Program-made: the position numbers and the translations under genes
Shown here: positions 57,112 to 64,000 of the stretch, piece by piece
How positions within the stretch are numbered: the first letter of the stretch is position 1
Layout: each line of letters opens with the position of its first letter
Notes under the pieces: generated by a model
What the model saw: only the letters and a program-made list of their open reading frames with translations
The model's database searches: none
What the model was told of the DNA's origin: nothing
Source: Alphaproteobacteria bacterium AO1-B
GTDB taxonomy: Bacteria > Pseudomonadota > Alphaproteobacteria > Rhizobiales > Stappiaceae
Assembly (NCBI GenBank): GCA_001890945.1
Contig: MLAX01000003.1
Location: 310,001-374,000, forward strand
DNA length: 64,000 nt
Direction: 5' to 3'

Positions 57112-57927
57112 ATGAACGACTTTCTTGTCGCAGCCCTCTATTATTTTACGCCGCTCGATGATTTCAAGGAGATGCGGGATCCGCTCAAATCGTTCTGCGT
57201 CTCTCAAGATGTGCGCGGCAGCATTCTGCTCGCGTCCGAAGGCATCAACGGCACCATTTGCGGTCCTGAAGCCGGTGTACGCGCTGTCCTTGAATACTTG
57301 CGGTCCGATCCGCGTCTCGCAGAACTCACGCACAAAGAGTCCTGGACACACCGCCATGTTTTCAAACGCATGAAAGTGCGCTTGAAGCAGGAAATCGTCC
57401 GGCTTGCAGTCGACAACATTGACCCGAATGAAGTCGTAGGCGAGTACGTCAAGCCTGAAGACTGGAATGCGCTGATTTCAGAGCCGGGTGTGGTCGTTAT
57501 CGATACGCGGAACGATTACGAGTATGCATTCGGAACGTTCGAAGGTGCGGTCAATCCGGAAACTCAGTCTTTCCGCGAATTTCCGGAGTGGGTGCACGAT
57601 CAGGAAAACCTGAAAACCAAGCCAAAGGTTGCCATGTTCTGCACCGGTGGGATCCGCTGCGAGAAAGCAACGGCTTGGATGCTCAAGAACGGTTTTGAGG
57701 ACGTCTACCACCTGGAAGGTGGCATTTTGAACTATCTGGAGAAAGTGCCGGAAGACAAAAGTCTTTGGAAGGGCGAGTGCTTCGTGTTCGATGACCGTGT
57801 TTCGGTCGATCATAAACTGGAGCCACGGTGGGGTGAATGGGTGCCGGAAGAAGCACGGCATATCATCAATGAAGACACCGATTATGAGAAAGGGCCGGCG
57901 CAACAGGACCTTTCAAAGACAGGCTGA
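57112..57927 (+). CDS. trhO: tRNA uridine(34) hydroxylase TrhO (rhodanese-like)
   Basis: A 271-residue protein of the TrhO/YceA family, which hydroxylates U34 of certain tRNAs. The N-terminal acylphosphatase-like domain shows RGSILLASEGINGTICG. The rhodanese domain follows with the active-site Cys in AMFCTGGIRCEKATAW. The start at 57112 (MNDFLVAALYYF) was chosen over a longer frame that would begin in the intergenic region; its ribosome-binding site is weak. Unrelated to the R-body genes upstream. Confidence 0.9.
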   Translation: MNDFLVAALYYFTPLDDFKEMRDPLKSFCVSQDVRGSILLASEGINGTICGPEAGVRAVLEYLRSDPRLAELTHKESWTHRHVFKRMKVRLKQEIVRLAVDNIDPNEVVGEYVKPEDWNALISEPGVVVIDTRNDYEYAFGTFEGAVNPETQSFREFPEWVHDQENLKTKPKVAMFCTGGIRCEKATAWMLKNGFEDVYHLEGGILNYLEKVPEDKSLWKGECFVFDDRVSVDHKLEPRWGEWVPEEARHIINEDTDYEKGPAQQDLSKTG

Positions 57928-58026
57928 AGAAAAGTTAACAGCTGTTAACTTTTTGCTTTTCCCCCAAGTGAAGCTTCCCTACTGTCACAGGGCAGGCGCC
58001 AACTTGCGCCAGACTGGGGGAATGTT

Positions 58027-58611
58027 ATGCGTCGCACCTTTTGGAGCGCGGTTACCGCGCTCGTGTTTTGCCCACTTGCGCTCAATGTCGCAATAGCGGG
58101 CGGGTATGCATCGTCTTGCTATGAACAGGCCGTGGTGCCCGCCGTGTACAAGACGGTCAATGAACGTGTTCTGGTTCAAGCCGCCAGCAGTTATGTGGTT
58201 CAGCAACCTGCAAAGTATGCGTATCAAACCCGCCGTGTGCTTGTTCAGCCGGAGCGCGTCACATATCGCACCAGTCCTGCCGTCTACCAGACACAGCATC
58301 ACAAGGTGCAAGTGAAGCCGGCGTCTAGTGGCTGGGAGTACCGGACGATCAAAGGCCGCCGGATCTTGTGCAAGGTGCACTATCCAGCTGTGTATCAGAC
58401 GGCATCGCAGCGCGTACTGGTGAAGCCGGCTTCAAAAGTCGCGGTACGACATCCTGCCGTTTACAGCCACGTGAAGGAAAAGGTGCTGATACAACCGGCA
58501 AGCTCACACCGTGTACAAAAGCCAGCCGTCTATCGGACTGTGAGCCGGAATGTGTTGGTGCAACCGGCTCGCACGGTATGGCAACCGATCAGGGCAAAAG
58601 GCTGCCGCTAG
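58027..58611 (+). CDS. Secreted PAVY-repeat protein (long)
   Basis: A 194-residue exported protein I do not recognise. After a signal peptide (about residues 1-25) it has six units that begin PAVY or PAKY at residues 38, 61, 84, 120, 143 and 166. Each follows the plan PAVYxTxxxxVLVxPAS. Spacing is exactly 23 residues except for one 36-residue interval, where WEYRTIKGRRILCKVHY is inserted. Cysteines occur near residue 31, in ILCKV and at the end (GCR). A paralog lies 234 bases downstream. GGGGGAATGTT precedes the ATG. Confidence 0.75.
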   Translation: MRRTFWSAVTALVFCPLALNVAIAGGYASSCYEQAVVPAVYKTVNERVLVQAASSYVVQQPAKYAYQTRRVLVQPERVTYRTSPAVYQTQHHKVQVKPASSGWEYRTIKGRRILCKVHYPAVYQTASQRVLVKPASKVAVRHPAVYSHVKEKVLIQPASSHRVQKPAVYRTVSRNVLVQPARTVWQPIRAKGCR

Positions 58612-58844
58612 GCTATAGAGGACTAAGCCGGCGGCCAGCGGCAGAAGTCAGTATCTCCGAGACGCTTTAACTCTTTCTCCGCCAATTTGGAAAGAGCGGG
58701 TTAAGCATGGATCATTGCAATTTGCCATGCGTCGGAGGCGTCGCAGGAAAGCCTTAAGTAGAATTCGGAGAATTGCTTTCTCTCAAAAGAGATTTTCCCT
58801 ACCGTGAAGCGGTCTTTTCAGTCACTTCAAGACAGGGAAACAAT

Positions 58845-59180
58845 ATGCGGTATCCAAACAGCGTCAAAGTGATGGTCTTGGCAGCGGCCGTTCTGGGGGC
58901 GGGGCCAGCATTTGGCAGCAGCATGACAAAGGCCTGCTACGAAAAAGTTCACCAGCCTGCGGTCTATAAAAACATCAAACGCACAATCATGACCCATCGG
59001 GCTCACACACGTTGGGAATACCAAACCATCAACGGACGGCAGGTCCTTTGCAAAGTGCACAGGCCCGCAGTCTATCAGACTGTTGTCCAGAACACGCTCA
59101 TACAGCCGGCACGGACGGTTTTGAAACGCGTGAGCGCTCGCGACTGTACCCAAAATGCCCGGATCTACAGCAACTTTTGA
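58845..59180 (+). CDS. Secreted PAVY-repeat protein (short paralog)
   Basis: A 111-residue exported protein that is a condensed version of its upstream neighbour. The signal peptide is about residues 1-24. It retains the ACYEKVHQPAVYKN start, a WEYQTINGRQVLCKVHRPAVYQT unit and the TLIQPARTVLK end with a final Cys, but lacks the other repeats. The ATG at 58845 with GACAGGGAAACAAT upstream was chosen over a longer in-frame start. Function unknown; cell-envelope location is likely. Confidence 0.72.
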   Translation: MRYPNSVKVMVLAAAVLGAGPAFGSSMTKACYEKVHQPAVYKNIKRTIMTHRAHTRWEYQTINGRQVLCKVHRPAVYQTVVQNTLIQPARTVLKRVSARDCTQNARIYSNF

Positions 59181-59219
59181 TGCTGCCTCAGGGGCCCAAG
59201 CCCGGTTCTTGAAATCGTT

Positions 59220-60107
59220 CTATTGATCGGTTTTAAAGCGATACGTCTTCAAGCCAGTCTGACCGTGGCCTTCGATCAGGAATAACCCGCCGGACAGTGT
59301 ATCCGGTTCGACGGAGGTCGGATCGGACGGCTGCTTGATGCTGGTAACGATCAGATGATCAAGGTCTGGCCCGCAAAAGCAGGGCATGGTCGGACGTTGC
59401 ACGGGCATCTTGATCGCCTCCAGCAATTCTCCGTTCGGTGCAAAACAATTGACCACGCCGGACGAAACCCCACCACTCCAGTAATTGCCGCTAGCATCGA
59501 CCGTTGCGCCATCCGGCCGACCCGTGGCGTTGGTTTGCTGCGCGAACAACATTTTCGCGCCCAAAGAGCCGGTCGCCGCATCAAAGGCGTAGCACTCGAT
59601 CCATCCAGGTGACGTATCGGAGTGGTACATGTAGTCGCCGTCCGGCGTCCAGGCGAGGCCATTCGAGCACTGCAGTTCGTCCCGGATTTCCGCAACCTCA
59701 CCACTGCTGTCGACGCGGTAAAGGCCGGCGACCGGTTCCCGCGGAGAGCTTGTGTCCATTGTGCCCACCCAAAAGGCGCCGTCCGGGCCAACCTTTCCGT
59801 CGTTCAACCGCGTTTGAGGTTTGTCGGATTCGATCTCGGCCAAAACCTCTTGAGTTCCGGTCTGAGGATCGAACAGAACCACCTTATCCCAGACACTAAC
59901 AATCAGCCGACCATCGTCGCACAGGCCGAAGGACCCGACTTCGTTGTCGAATTGCCATGTGGTGATGGCGCGTGTGTCCCAATCCATCGATTGAATGCTG
60001 CGCCCTTGAATATCGGCCCAAAGCAGCCTGTTGGTGCGCTCGTCCCAGGTTGGACATTCAGCAAGTTGGTAAGTCGTATCAAGAAAACGGGTAATCGTGT
60101 GGGACAC
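59220..60107 (-). CDS. SMP-30/gluconolactonase family protein
   Basis: A 295-residue six-bladed beta-propeller lactonase. Metal-binding residues are placed at the Glu of LAECPTWDE, the Asn of RLNDGKVGPDG and the Asp of YHSDTSPGW (a 'D.S.' element). Family members hydrolyse sugar lactones such as gluconolactone. The start is a GTG at 60107 with AGGAACCCC upstream. It is next to the Lrp-type regulator in the same orientation, 85 bases apart, but a functional link is not evident. Confidence 0.85.
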   Translation of the reverse strand: MSHTITRFLDTTYQLAECPTWDERTNRLLWADIQGRSIQSMDWDTRAITTWQFDNEVGSFGLCDDGRLIVSVWDKVVLFDPQTGTQEVLAEIESDKPQTRLNDGKVGPDGAFWVGTMDTSSPREPVAGLYRVDSSGEVAEIRDELQCSNGLAWTPDGDYMYHSDTSPGWIECYAFDAATGSLGAKMLFAQQTNATGRPDGATVDASGNYWSGGVSSGVVNCFAPNGELLEAIKMPVQRPTMPCFCGPDLDHLIVTSIKQPSDPTSVEPDTLSGGLFLIEGHGQTGLKTYRFKTDQ

Positions 60108-60192
60108 CAGACGGGGTTCCTGTAAAGCCTCTAAGAAGGGTCGCGACTATAGCGGGCAAGAACCGGAACGTCGATAGCTTCACATACGCGGC

Positions 60193-60678
60193 CTATCGGT
60201 CTGCTGCTTCCGCTGTTTCGGATAGGGGGAGCGCGGTGCGTTTGACGATCGGGCGGATGGCAAAAGACGATTTCATCCGCAACACGCCCGGGAGTTGAGA
60301 CAGGTGATCCCTGTGAATGCGCTCAAAGTCAATCGGGTCCGCTGCAGTCAGGCGCAGGATGTAATCAGCATCGCCCGCCATCAGGAAACACTCCATGATC
60401 TCTTCAGAGCGGGCGACGGCCCTTTCAAAACTCTCCAGTGTTTCTTTGGATTGGCCAGTCAGTGAGATTTCAACGAACACGTCCATCCGCCGGCCAAGTT
60501 TTCGCTGGTCGAGCAGAGCAACATAGCTGTCGATGACACCGGCTTCTTCCAGCGCCCGCATGCGCCGCAGGCAGGCAGAGGGTGACAAGCCGATTTTTTC
60601 GGCAAGGTCCGCATTTGCGATCCGTCCATCGCGTTGCAGGACGTTCAGTATCTTACGGTCAAGTCTGTCGAGGATCAT
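60193..60678 (-). CDS. Lrp/AsnC-family transcriptional regulator
   Basis: A 161-residue regulator. The N-terminal helix-turn-helix is NADLAEKIGLSPSACLRRMRALEEAGVI; the RAM ligand domain follows. Divergent from alanine dehydrogenase, so it is probably the ald activator or repressor responding to L-alanine. The ATG at 60678 (MILDRLDRKILN) fits the family; a GTG five codons earlier is the alternative. The intergenic region is AT-rich. Confidence 0.88.
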   Translation of the reverse strand: MILDRLDRKILNVLQRDGRIANADLAEKIGLSPSACLRRMRALEEAGVIDSYVALLDQRKLGRRMDVFVEISLTGQSKETLESFERAVARSEEIMECFLMAGDADYILRLTAADPIDFERIHRDHLSQLPGVLRMKSSFAIRPIVKRTALPLSETAEAADR

Positions 60679-60750
60679 GATGTTGCGCTGCACATAATTC
60701 GATTGATTTTTATATTAATACCATAAAGTTCGATGTTGAGTAAAAAGTAC

Positions 60751-60763
60751 GCAATTAAATTGC
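60751..60763. promoter_or_regulatory. Candidate Lrp-type site between the regulator and ald
   Basis: The palindrome GCAATT-A-AATTGC in an AT-rich stretch of the divergent promoter region. Lrp/AsnC proteins bind AT-rich degenerate palindromes; support is positional. Confidence 0.35.
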
Positions 60764-60862
60764 AAAAACACCATTTCAAGAGGCCTTGAACGCAAGCACC
60801 TGCGTCTTTCTCAGTGGTATTATCAAAAACAATAAACAAGCCGCACCAGAGGAGACGGAACC

Positions 60863-62002
60863 ATGCGGATTGGCGTACCTAAGGAAATCAAAAACAACGA
60901 ATTTCGGGTTGGTCTGACACCGGACAGCGTTCATGAGATGACAGCTCATGGTCATGAGGTTTTTGTAGAAACGAACGCTGGTGCAGGGATCGGCGCCAGC
61001 GATGCCGACTATGAAGCAAGCGGCGCCAAAATCCTCGCAACCGCTCAGGAAATCTTCGACGCTGCCGAAATGATCATCAAGGTGAAGGAGCCGCAGGCTG
61101 TTGAGCGCGCCATGCTGCGCCCGCACCATATCCTGTTCACCTATCTGCATCTCGCGCCCGATGCGGCTCAGACGGCTGATCTGGTGAAGTCCGGGGCAAC
61201 CTGTATTGCCTATGAAACTGTCGTGGATTCCAAAGGCGGCCTGCCGCTTCTGGTTCCGATGTCTCAAGTTGCCGGTCGACTGTCTGTCACTGCTGGTGCG
61301 AAATGCCTTGAGAAGATCAACGGCGGCTCCGGTGTCCTCGTTGGTGGTGTTCCGGGTGTTGAGCCTGCCAAGGTCGTTGTAATTGGCGGCGGCGTTGTCG
61401 GTTCGCATGCCATCACCATGGCGCTGGGCCTCGGCGCGGATGTAACAGTTCTGGACCGCAATACCCAGGTTCTGTCCAACCTGTCGCAGACCTTCGGTTC
61501 CGCGCTCAAAACCGTCTACTCAACCAAAGCAGCACTCGAGAAGCAGGTTCTTGCCGCTGATATCGTCGTCGGTGCAGTCCTTGTCGCAGGTGCTGCTGCG
61601 CCGAAGCTGGTAACCGCTGAGATGATCAGCAAGATGAAGCCAGGCTCTGTCGTTGTCGACGTTGCGATCGACCAGGGCGGCTGTTTTGAAACATCCAAGG
61701 CGACCACGCACTCAGAGCCGACCTACATCGTTGATGAGGTTGTTCATTACTGCGTTGCCAACATGCCAGGTGCAGTTCCACGGACTTCGACCTATGCGCT
61801 GAACAATGCCACGCTGCCGTTCGCTCTGGCGCTCGCCGACAAGGGTGCGAAGAAAGCGTTGCTGGATGATCCGAACTTCCTTCCTGGCTTGAACGTTCAC
61901 CAGGGCAAAGTCACCTGCGAAGCTGTGGCGACCGCGCTGGGATATGACTATGTCGACCCGGAAAGCGCTCTGAATTCGGTGGCTGCAAGCCAAGCTGCTT
62001 AA
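60863..62002 (+). CDS. ald: Alanine dehydrogenase
   Basis: NAD-dependent enzyme that reversibly deaminates L-alanine to pyruvate and ammonia. It opens with [20 protein letters not shown], which holds the conserved Arg for substrate binding. A Lys in IKVKEPQ and a Rossmann motif [23 protein letters not shown] follow. The 379-residue length is normal. GAGGAGACGGAACC precedes the ATG. A divergent Lrp-type gene 184 bases away is the probable regulator. A strong bidirectional terminator follows. Confidence 0.96.
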   Translation: MRIGVPKEIKNNEFRVGLTPDSVHEMTAHGHEVFVETNAGAGIGASDADYEASGAKILATAQEIFDAAEMIIKVKEPQAVERAMLRPHHILFTYLHLAPDAAQTADLVKSGATCIAYETVVDSKGGLPLLVPMSQVAGRLSVTAGAKCLEKINGGSGVLVGGVPGVEPAKVVVIGGGVVGSHAITMALGLGADVTVLDRNTQVLSNLSQTFGSALKTVYSTKAALEKQVLAADIVVGAVLVAGAAAPKLVTAEMISKMKPGSVVVDVAIDQGGCFETSKATTHSEPTYIVDEVVHYCVANMPGAVPRTSTYALNNATLPFALALADKGAKKALLDDPNFLPGLNVHQGKVTCEAVATALGYDYVDPESALNSVAASQAA

Positions 62003-62025
62003 GCTGGTTCGAAGCAATTAAACAG

Positions 62026-62057
62026 AAAAGGCCAGCCCAATTGGGCTGGCCTTTTTG
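62026..62057. terminator. Bidirectional terminator after ald
   Basis: A perfect 15-bp palindrome AAAAGGCCAGCCCAA/TTGGGCTGGCCTTTT followed by T and G. It ends both ald and the glycine-zipper lipoprotein genes on the other strand. Confidence 0.9.
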
Positions 62058-62078
62058 TGTACATCAGTAGTGCCGTAT

Positions 62079-62351
62079 TCAGGGGCAGGGGACGGTGTAG
62101 GGCGTGCCTTCCGGGTCGCGCGCCACGCAGTTGCGTGGAGACGTCACCACACCGATCAAACCGCCGCCAATTGCACCCAAGGCTGCTCCAGCAAATGCTG
62201 CGCCGCCGGTTGACCCCGCAGCAGCACCAATTGTCGCCCCTGTTGCCGCCCCGAGACCTGCGCCGATCAGCATCCTGTCCCGCTGGCTTTCCGTGTTGGC
62301 GCATCCAGCAAGCAAAAGGGTCAGCGATAACAGGGCAATGGCGGGCTTCAT
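62079..62351 (-). CDS. Glycine-zipper lipoprotein, copy 1
   Basis: A 90-residue lipoprotein with the lipobox LLAGC and a Gly/Ala-rich zipper (GAGLGAATGATIGAAAGSTGG, then GALGAIGGGLIG). A short tail includes NCVARDPEGTPYTV. Glycine zippers pack against membranes or each other; outer-membrane attachment is likely. It shares its plan with the next two genes but is the most divergent. AAGGAGCGCCCGGG precedes the ATG. Confidence 0.8.
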   Translation of the reverse strand: MKPAIALLSLTLLLAGCANTESQRDRMLIGAGLGAATGATIGAAAGSTGGAAFAGAALGAIGGGLIGVVTSPRNCVARDPEGTPYTVPCP

Positions 62352-62450
62352 CCCGGGCGCTCCTTCAGTAAATAGGTTCGCCTAGGGTGAAAGGGCGATG
62401 GTTAACCAATTCTTAATAAGGTCGGTTATCCAACGCCCAGTGCGGCCGTC

Positions 62451-62720
62451 TTAAGGGCAAACGACCCGGTATGGGTTGCCGTACTGGTCGTAGGCAACGC
62501 AGTTTTTCGGTGCTGTCGCCGCACCGACAACGGCACCGCCGGCGCCACCGATTGCAGCACCTGCGAGCGCCGCACCCGCGCCGCCGCCTGTCGCCGCGCC
62601 GATCACAGCGCCGGTCGCTGCACCCAACCCGCCGCCGACGAGGGCACGATCTGTCTGGCTGCTGGACTGGCAACCGGCAAGGAGGGCAGCGGTAGCTGCG
62701 ACCAAGAAGAGCTTTTTCAT
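62451..62720 (-). CDS. Glycine-zipper lipoprotein, copy 2
   Basis: An 89-residue lipoprotein. The lipobox is LLAGC at residue 16, followed by SSSQTDRALVGGG and the zipper GLGAATGAVIGAATGGGAG. The tail NCVAYDQYGNPYRVVCP carries two Cys. It is very similar to copy 3 (63047). It is 57 bases from copy 3, in the same direction, so the pair may form one unit. Function unknown. Confidence 0.8.
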   Translation of the reverse strand: MKKLFLVAATAALLAGCQSSSQTDRALVGGGLGAATGAVIGAATGGGAGAALAGAAIGGAGGAVVGAATAPKNCVAYDQYGNPYRVVCP

Positions 62721-62777
62721 CGTCTATTTCTCATTTTTTCAGTGCACTGCATGTTCGTGGCCGGACATGCTCAAGGG

Positions 62778-63047
62778 TTACGGGCAGGCCACCCGGTATG
62801 GATTGCCGTAACGGTCATACGCTACGCAATTTTTCGGTGTTGTTGCGCTGCCAACAATCGCACCACCGGCACCGCCGATCGCCGCGCCAACAAGTGCGCC
62901 GCCGACATCGCCAGTTGCTGCTGCGCCAATTGCAGCGCCGGTTGCCGCGCCAAGACCGCCGCCGACGAGCGCGCGATCGCGCGAACTGTCAGATTGGCAC
63001 CCGGCCAAGGCAAGGGCGATGCCTGCGAGCAAAACAAGCTTTTTCAT
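62778..63047 (-). CDS. Glycine-zipper lipoprotein, copy 3
   Basis: An 89-residue lipoprotein nearly identical in plan to copy 2: lipobox LALAGC, DRALVGGGLGAATGA zipper, tail NCVAYDRYGNPYRVACP. The ATG at 63047 has GAGGAGATCTCAGTT upstream; an in-frame start 19 codons earlier was rejected. It is the first of the three same-strand genes and so may have the promoter. Confidence 0.8.
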   Translation of the reverse strand: MKKLVLLAGIALALAGCQSDSSRDRALVGGGLGAATGAAIGAAATGDVGGALVGAAIGGAGGAIVGSATTPKNCVAYDRYGNPYRVACP

Positions 63048-63303
63048 AACTGAGATCTCCTCATTATAAGGACGCCTGCCGGCACCTCTCTTTTCGCTCC
63101 ACAATGGCGAATCACGGAGCGTAAATCAATGAACACAGCGTAAGTTGGTTTTGCCAAACCGGCAATCGCCACATAAGTCGTGGTTGTTGTCATGCCCTAT
63201 GGAATTCGCAAAGCAACGCAGGCCTCTATTGATGCACAAAGACCTGTGCGGTGAGGCGAAAGTATGGCCTTATGAGCCTGCCTGCGCCCAATTCACCAAT
63301 TCG

Positions 63304-64000
63304 TCAGGCGTTTGTGCTTGCTGATTGCAGAGCGGCAAGCAGTCCTTTTGTGGAGGAGTCTTTTGTCACAGGTTCAGCTTCGCCTTTGACCATCGGCAAA
63401 AGAGCTGTTGCCAACTCCTTGCCCAGTTCCACACCCCATTGGTCGAAGGAGTTGATGCCCCAGATCACGCCTTCAACAAAGACACGGTGCTCGTAAAGGG
63501 CAATCAATCGGCCAAGTGCGAAAGGCGTCAGTTCGTCATAGACGAGCGTCAGTGACGGCCGGTCGCCCGGAAAAACCTTATGTGGCGCCAAGCGTGCGAT
63601 TTCATCGTCATCGAGGCCTGCTGATGAGAGTTGCGCTGCGGCCTCTTCAAGTGTCCGGCCAAGCATCAACGCTTCCGATTGTGCCAAACAATTGGAGATC
63701 AAGAGCTCGTGCTGATGCGTCAGGTCGTCTTCATTACCTCGAGCCGCAATCAGGAACTCGCATGGGATTACGGTCGTGCCCTGATGAAGCAGCTGATAAA
63801 ATGCGTGCTGACCGTTGGTGCCGGGTTCTCCCCAAACGAGCGGGCCGGTGTCAGTGTTGACCAATGTGCCGTCCAATTTGACCCGCTTGCCGTTGGATTC
63901 CATGTCAAGCTGCTGCAAGTAGGCGGGAAGCCGGGCGAGGCGCTGATCGTACGGAAGAACGGCACGCGCGCCATAGCCCAAAACGTTGCGGTGCCAAATC
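63304..64000 (-). CDS. pgi: Glucose-6-phosphate isomerase, C-terminal part (partial)
   Basis: The gene runs out of the right edge; about 232 codons at its 3' end are present. The readable part holds [51 protein letters not shown] (a glucose-6-phosphate isomerase signature) and the [13 protein letters not shown] segment near the end. The enzyme interconverts glucose 6-phosphate and fructose 6-phosphate. No sign of frame disruption in the visible part. Confidence 0.95.
   Translation of the reverse strand, partial: IWHRNVLGYGARAVLPYDQRLARLPAYLQQLDMESNGKRVKLDGTLVNTDTGPLVWGEPGTNGQHAFYQLLHQGTTVIPCEFLIAARGNEDDLTHQHELLISNCLAQSEALMLGRTLEEAAAQLSSAGLDDDEIARLAPHKVFPGDRPSLTLVYDELTPFALGRLIALYEHRVFVEGVIWGINSFDQWGVELGKELATALLPMVKGEAEPVTKDSSTKGLLAALQSASTNA

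Overview
The window is about 64 kb of moderately GC-rich chromosome from an alphaproteobacterium. A marine member of the Hyphomicrobiales near Roseibium/Labrenzia (Stappiaceae) is my best guess. It rests on the ddl-ftsQ-ftsA-ftsZ-lpxC-bamD-recN-ligA order, a long FtsZ with an acidic/proline-rich linker, a DUF1127 protein, RHH_4 proteins, Zur- and RirA-like operators and a DUF4166 protein. No taxonomic marker was searched. No rRNA, integrase, transposase or CRISPR array was seen; one tRNA (Lys-CTT) is present.

Layout. 1-9.2 kb: end of the division and cell-wall cluster (tail of a probable murB, ddl, ftsQ, ftsA, ftsZ), then lpxC, bamD and recN. 9.3-16.5 kb: a 60-residue membrane protein, ligA, a NIT-domain chemoreceptor, aminopeptidase P and a DUF1127 protein. 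16.5-24.8 kb: prmA, a secreted TPR protein, a UvrD-type helicase, a bacterial ionotropic-glutamate-receptor-like channel, a siderophore-interacting reductase behind a TGA-N9-TCA palindrome, a YHS-domain protein and a TetR regulator. 24.9-30.4 kb: gatC-GNAT-gatA, REP-like palindromes, an FAD oxidoreductase, two paralogous RHH_4 proteins and a PfpI-family protein. 30.5-36.7 kb: a 2-oxoglutarate dioxygenase/class II aldolase pair with a divergent LysR regulator, LysE exporter, HD phosphohydrolase-pdxJ pair and EamA transporter. 36.7-43.5 kb: an orphan VgrG-tail-like beta-helix protein, a COG0523 GTPase-DUF1826 pair behind a Zur-box-like palindrome, a reductase/DUF4166-DCC pair and serA. 43.8-50.2 kb: a PAS-PAS-GGDEF-EAL protein, ilvN and ilvB preceded by a leader-peptide attenuator, tRNA-Lys and a flavodoxin-like protein.

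The most unusual region is 51.4-57.0 kb, an R-body (refractile body, Reb) locus. An ECF-type sigma factor is followed by a short RebB-family protein, a divergent Reb-like protein, three unrecognised proteins (one with a six-unit GGCACT tandem repeat in its coding sequence), a full RebB-family protein and a further Reb-like protein. R-bodies are protein ribbons that uncoil and can harm eukaryotic hosts or grazers. Several genes here have no function I recognise.

The last 7 kb hold trhO, two paralogous secreted proteins built on an exact 23-residue PAVY repeat, an SMP-30 lactonase, a divergent Lrp-type regulator/alanine dehydrogenase pair, three tandem glycine-zipper lipoproteins and the 3' end of pgi. 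Most housekeeping genes look intact. Start codons were chosen by eye from ribosome-binding sites and family alignment.
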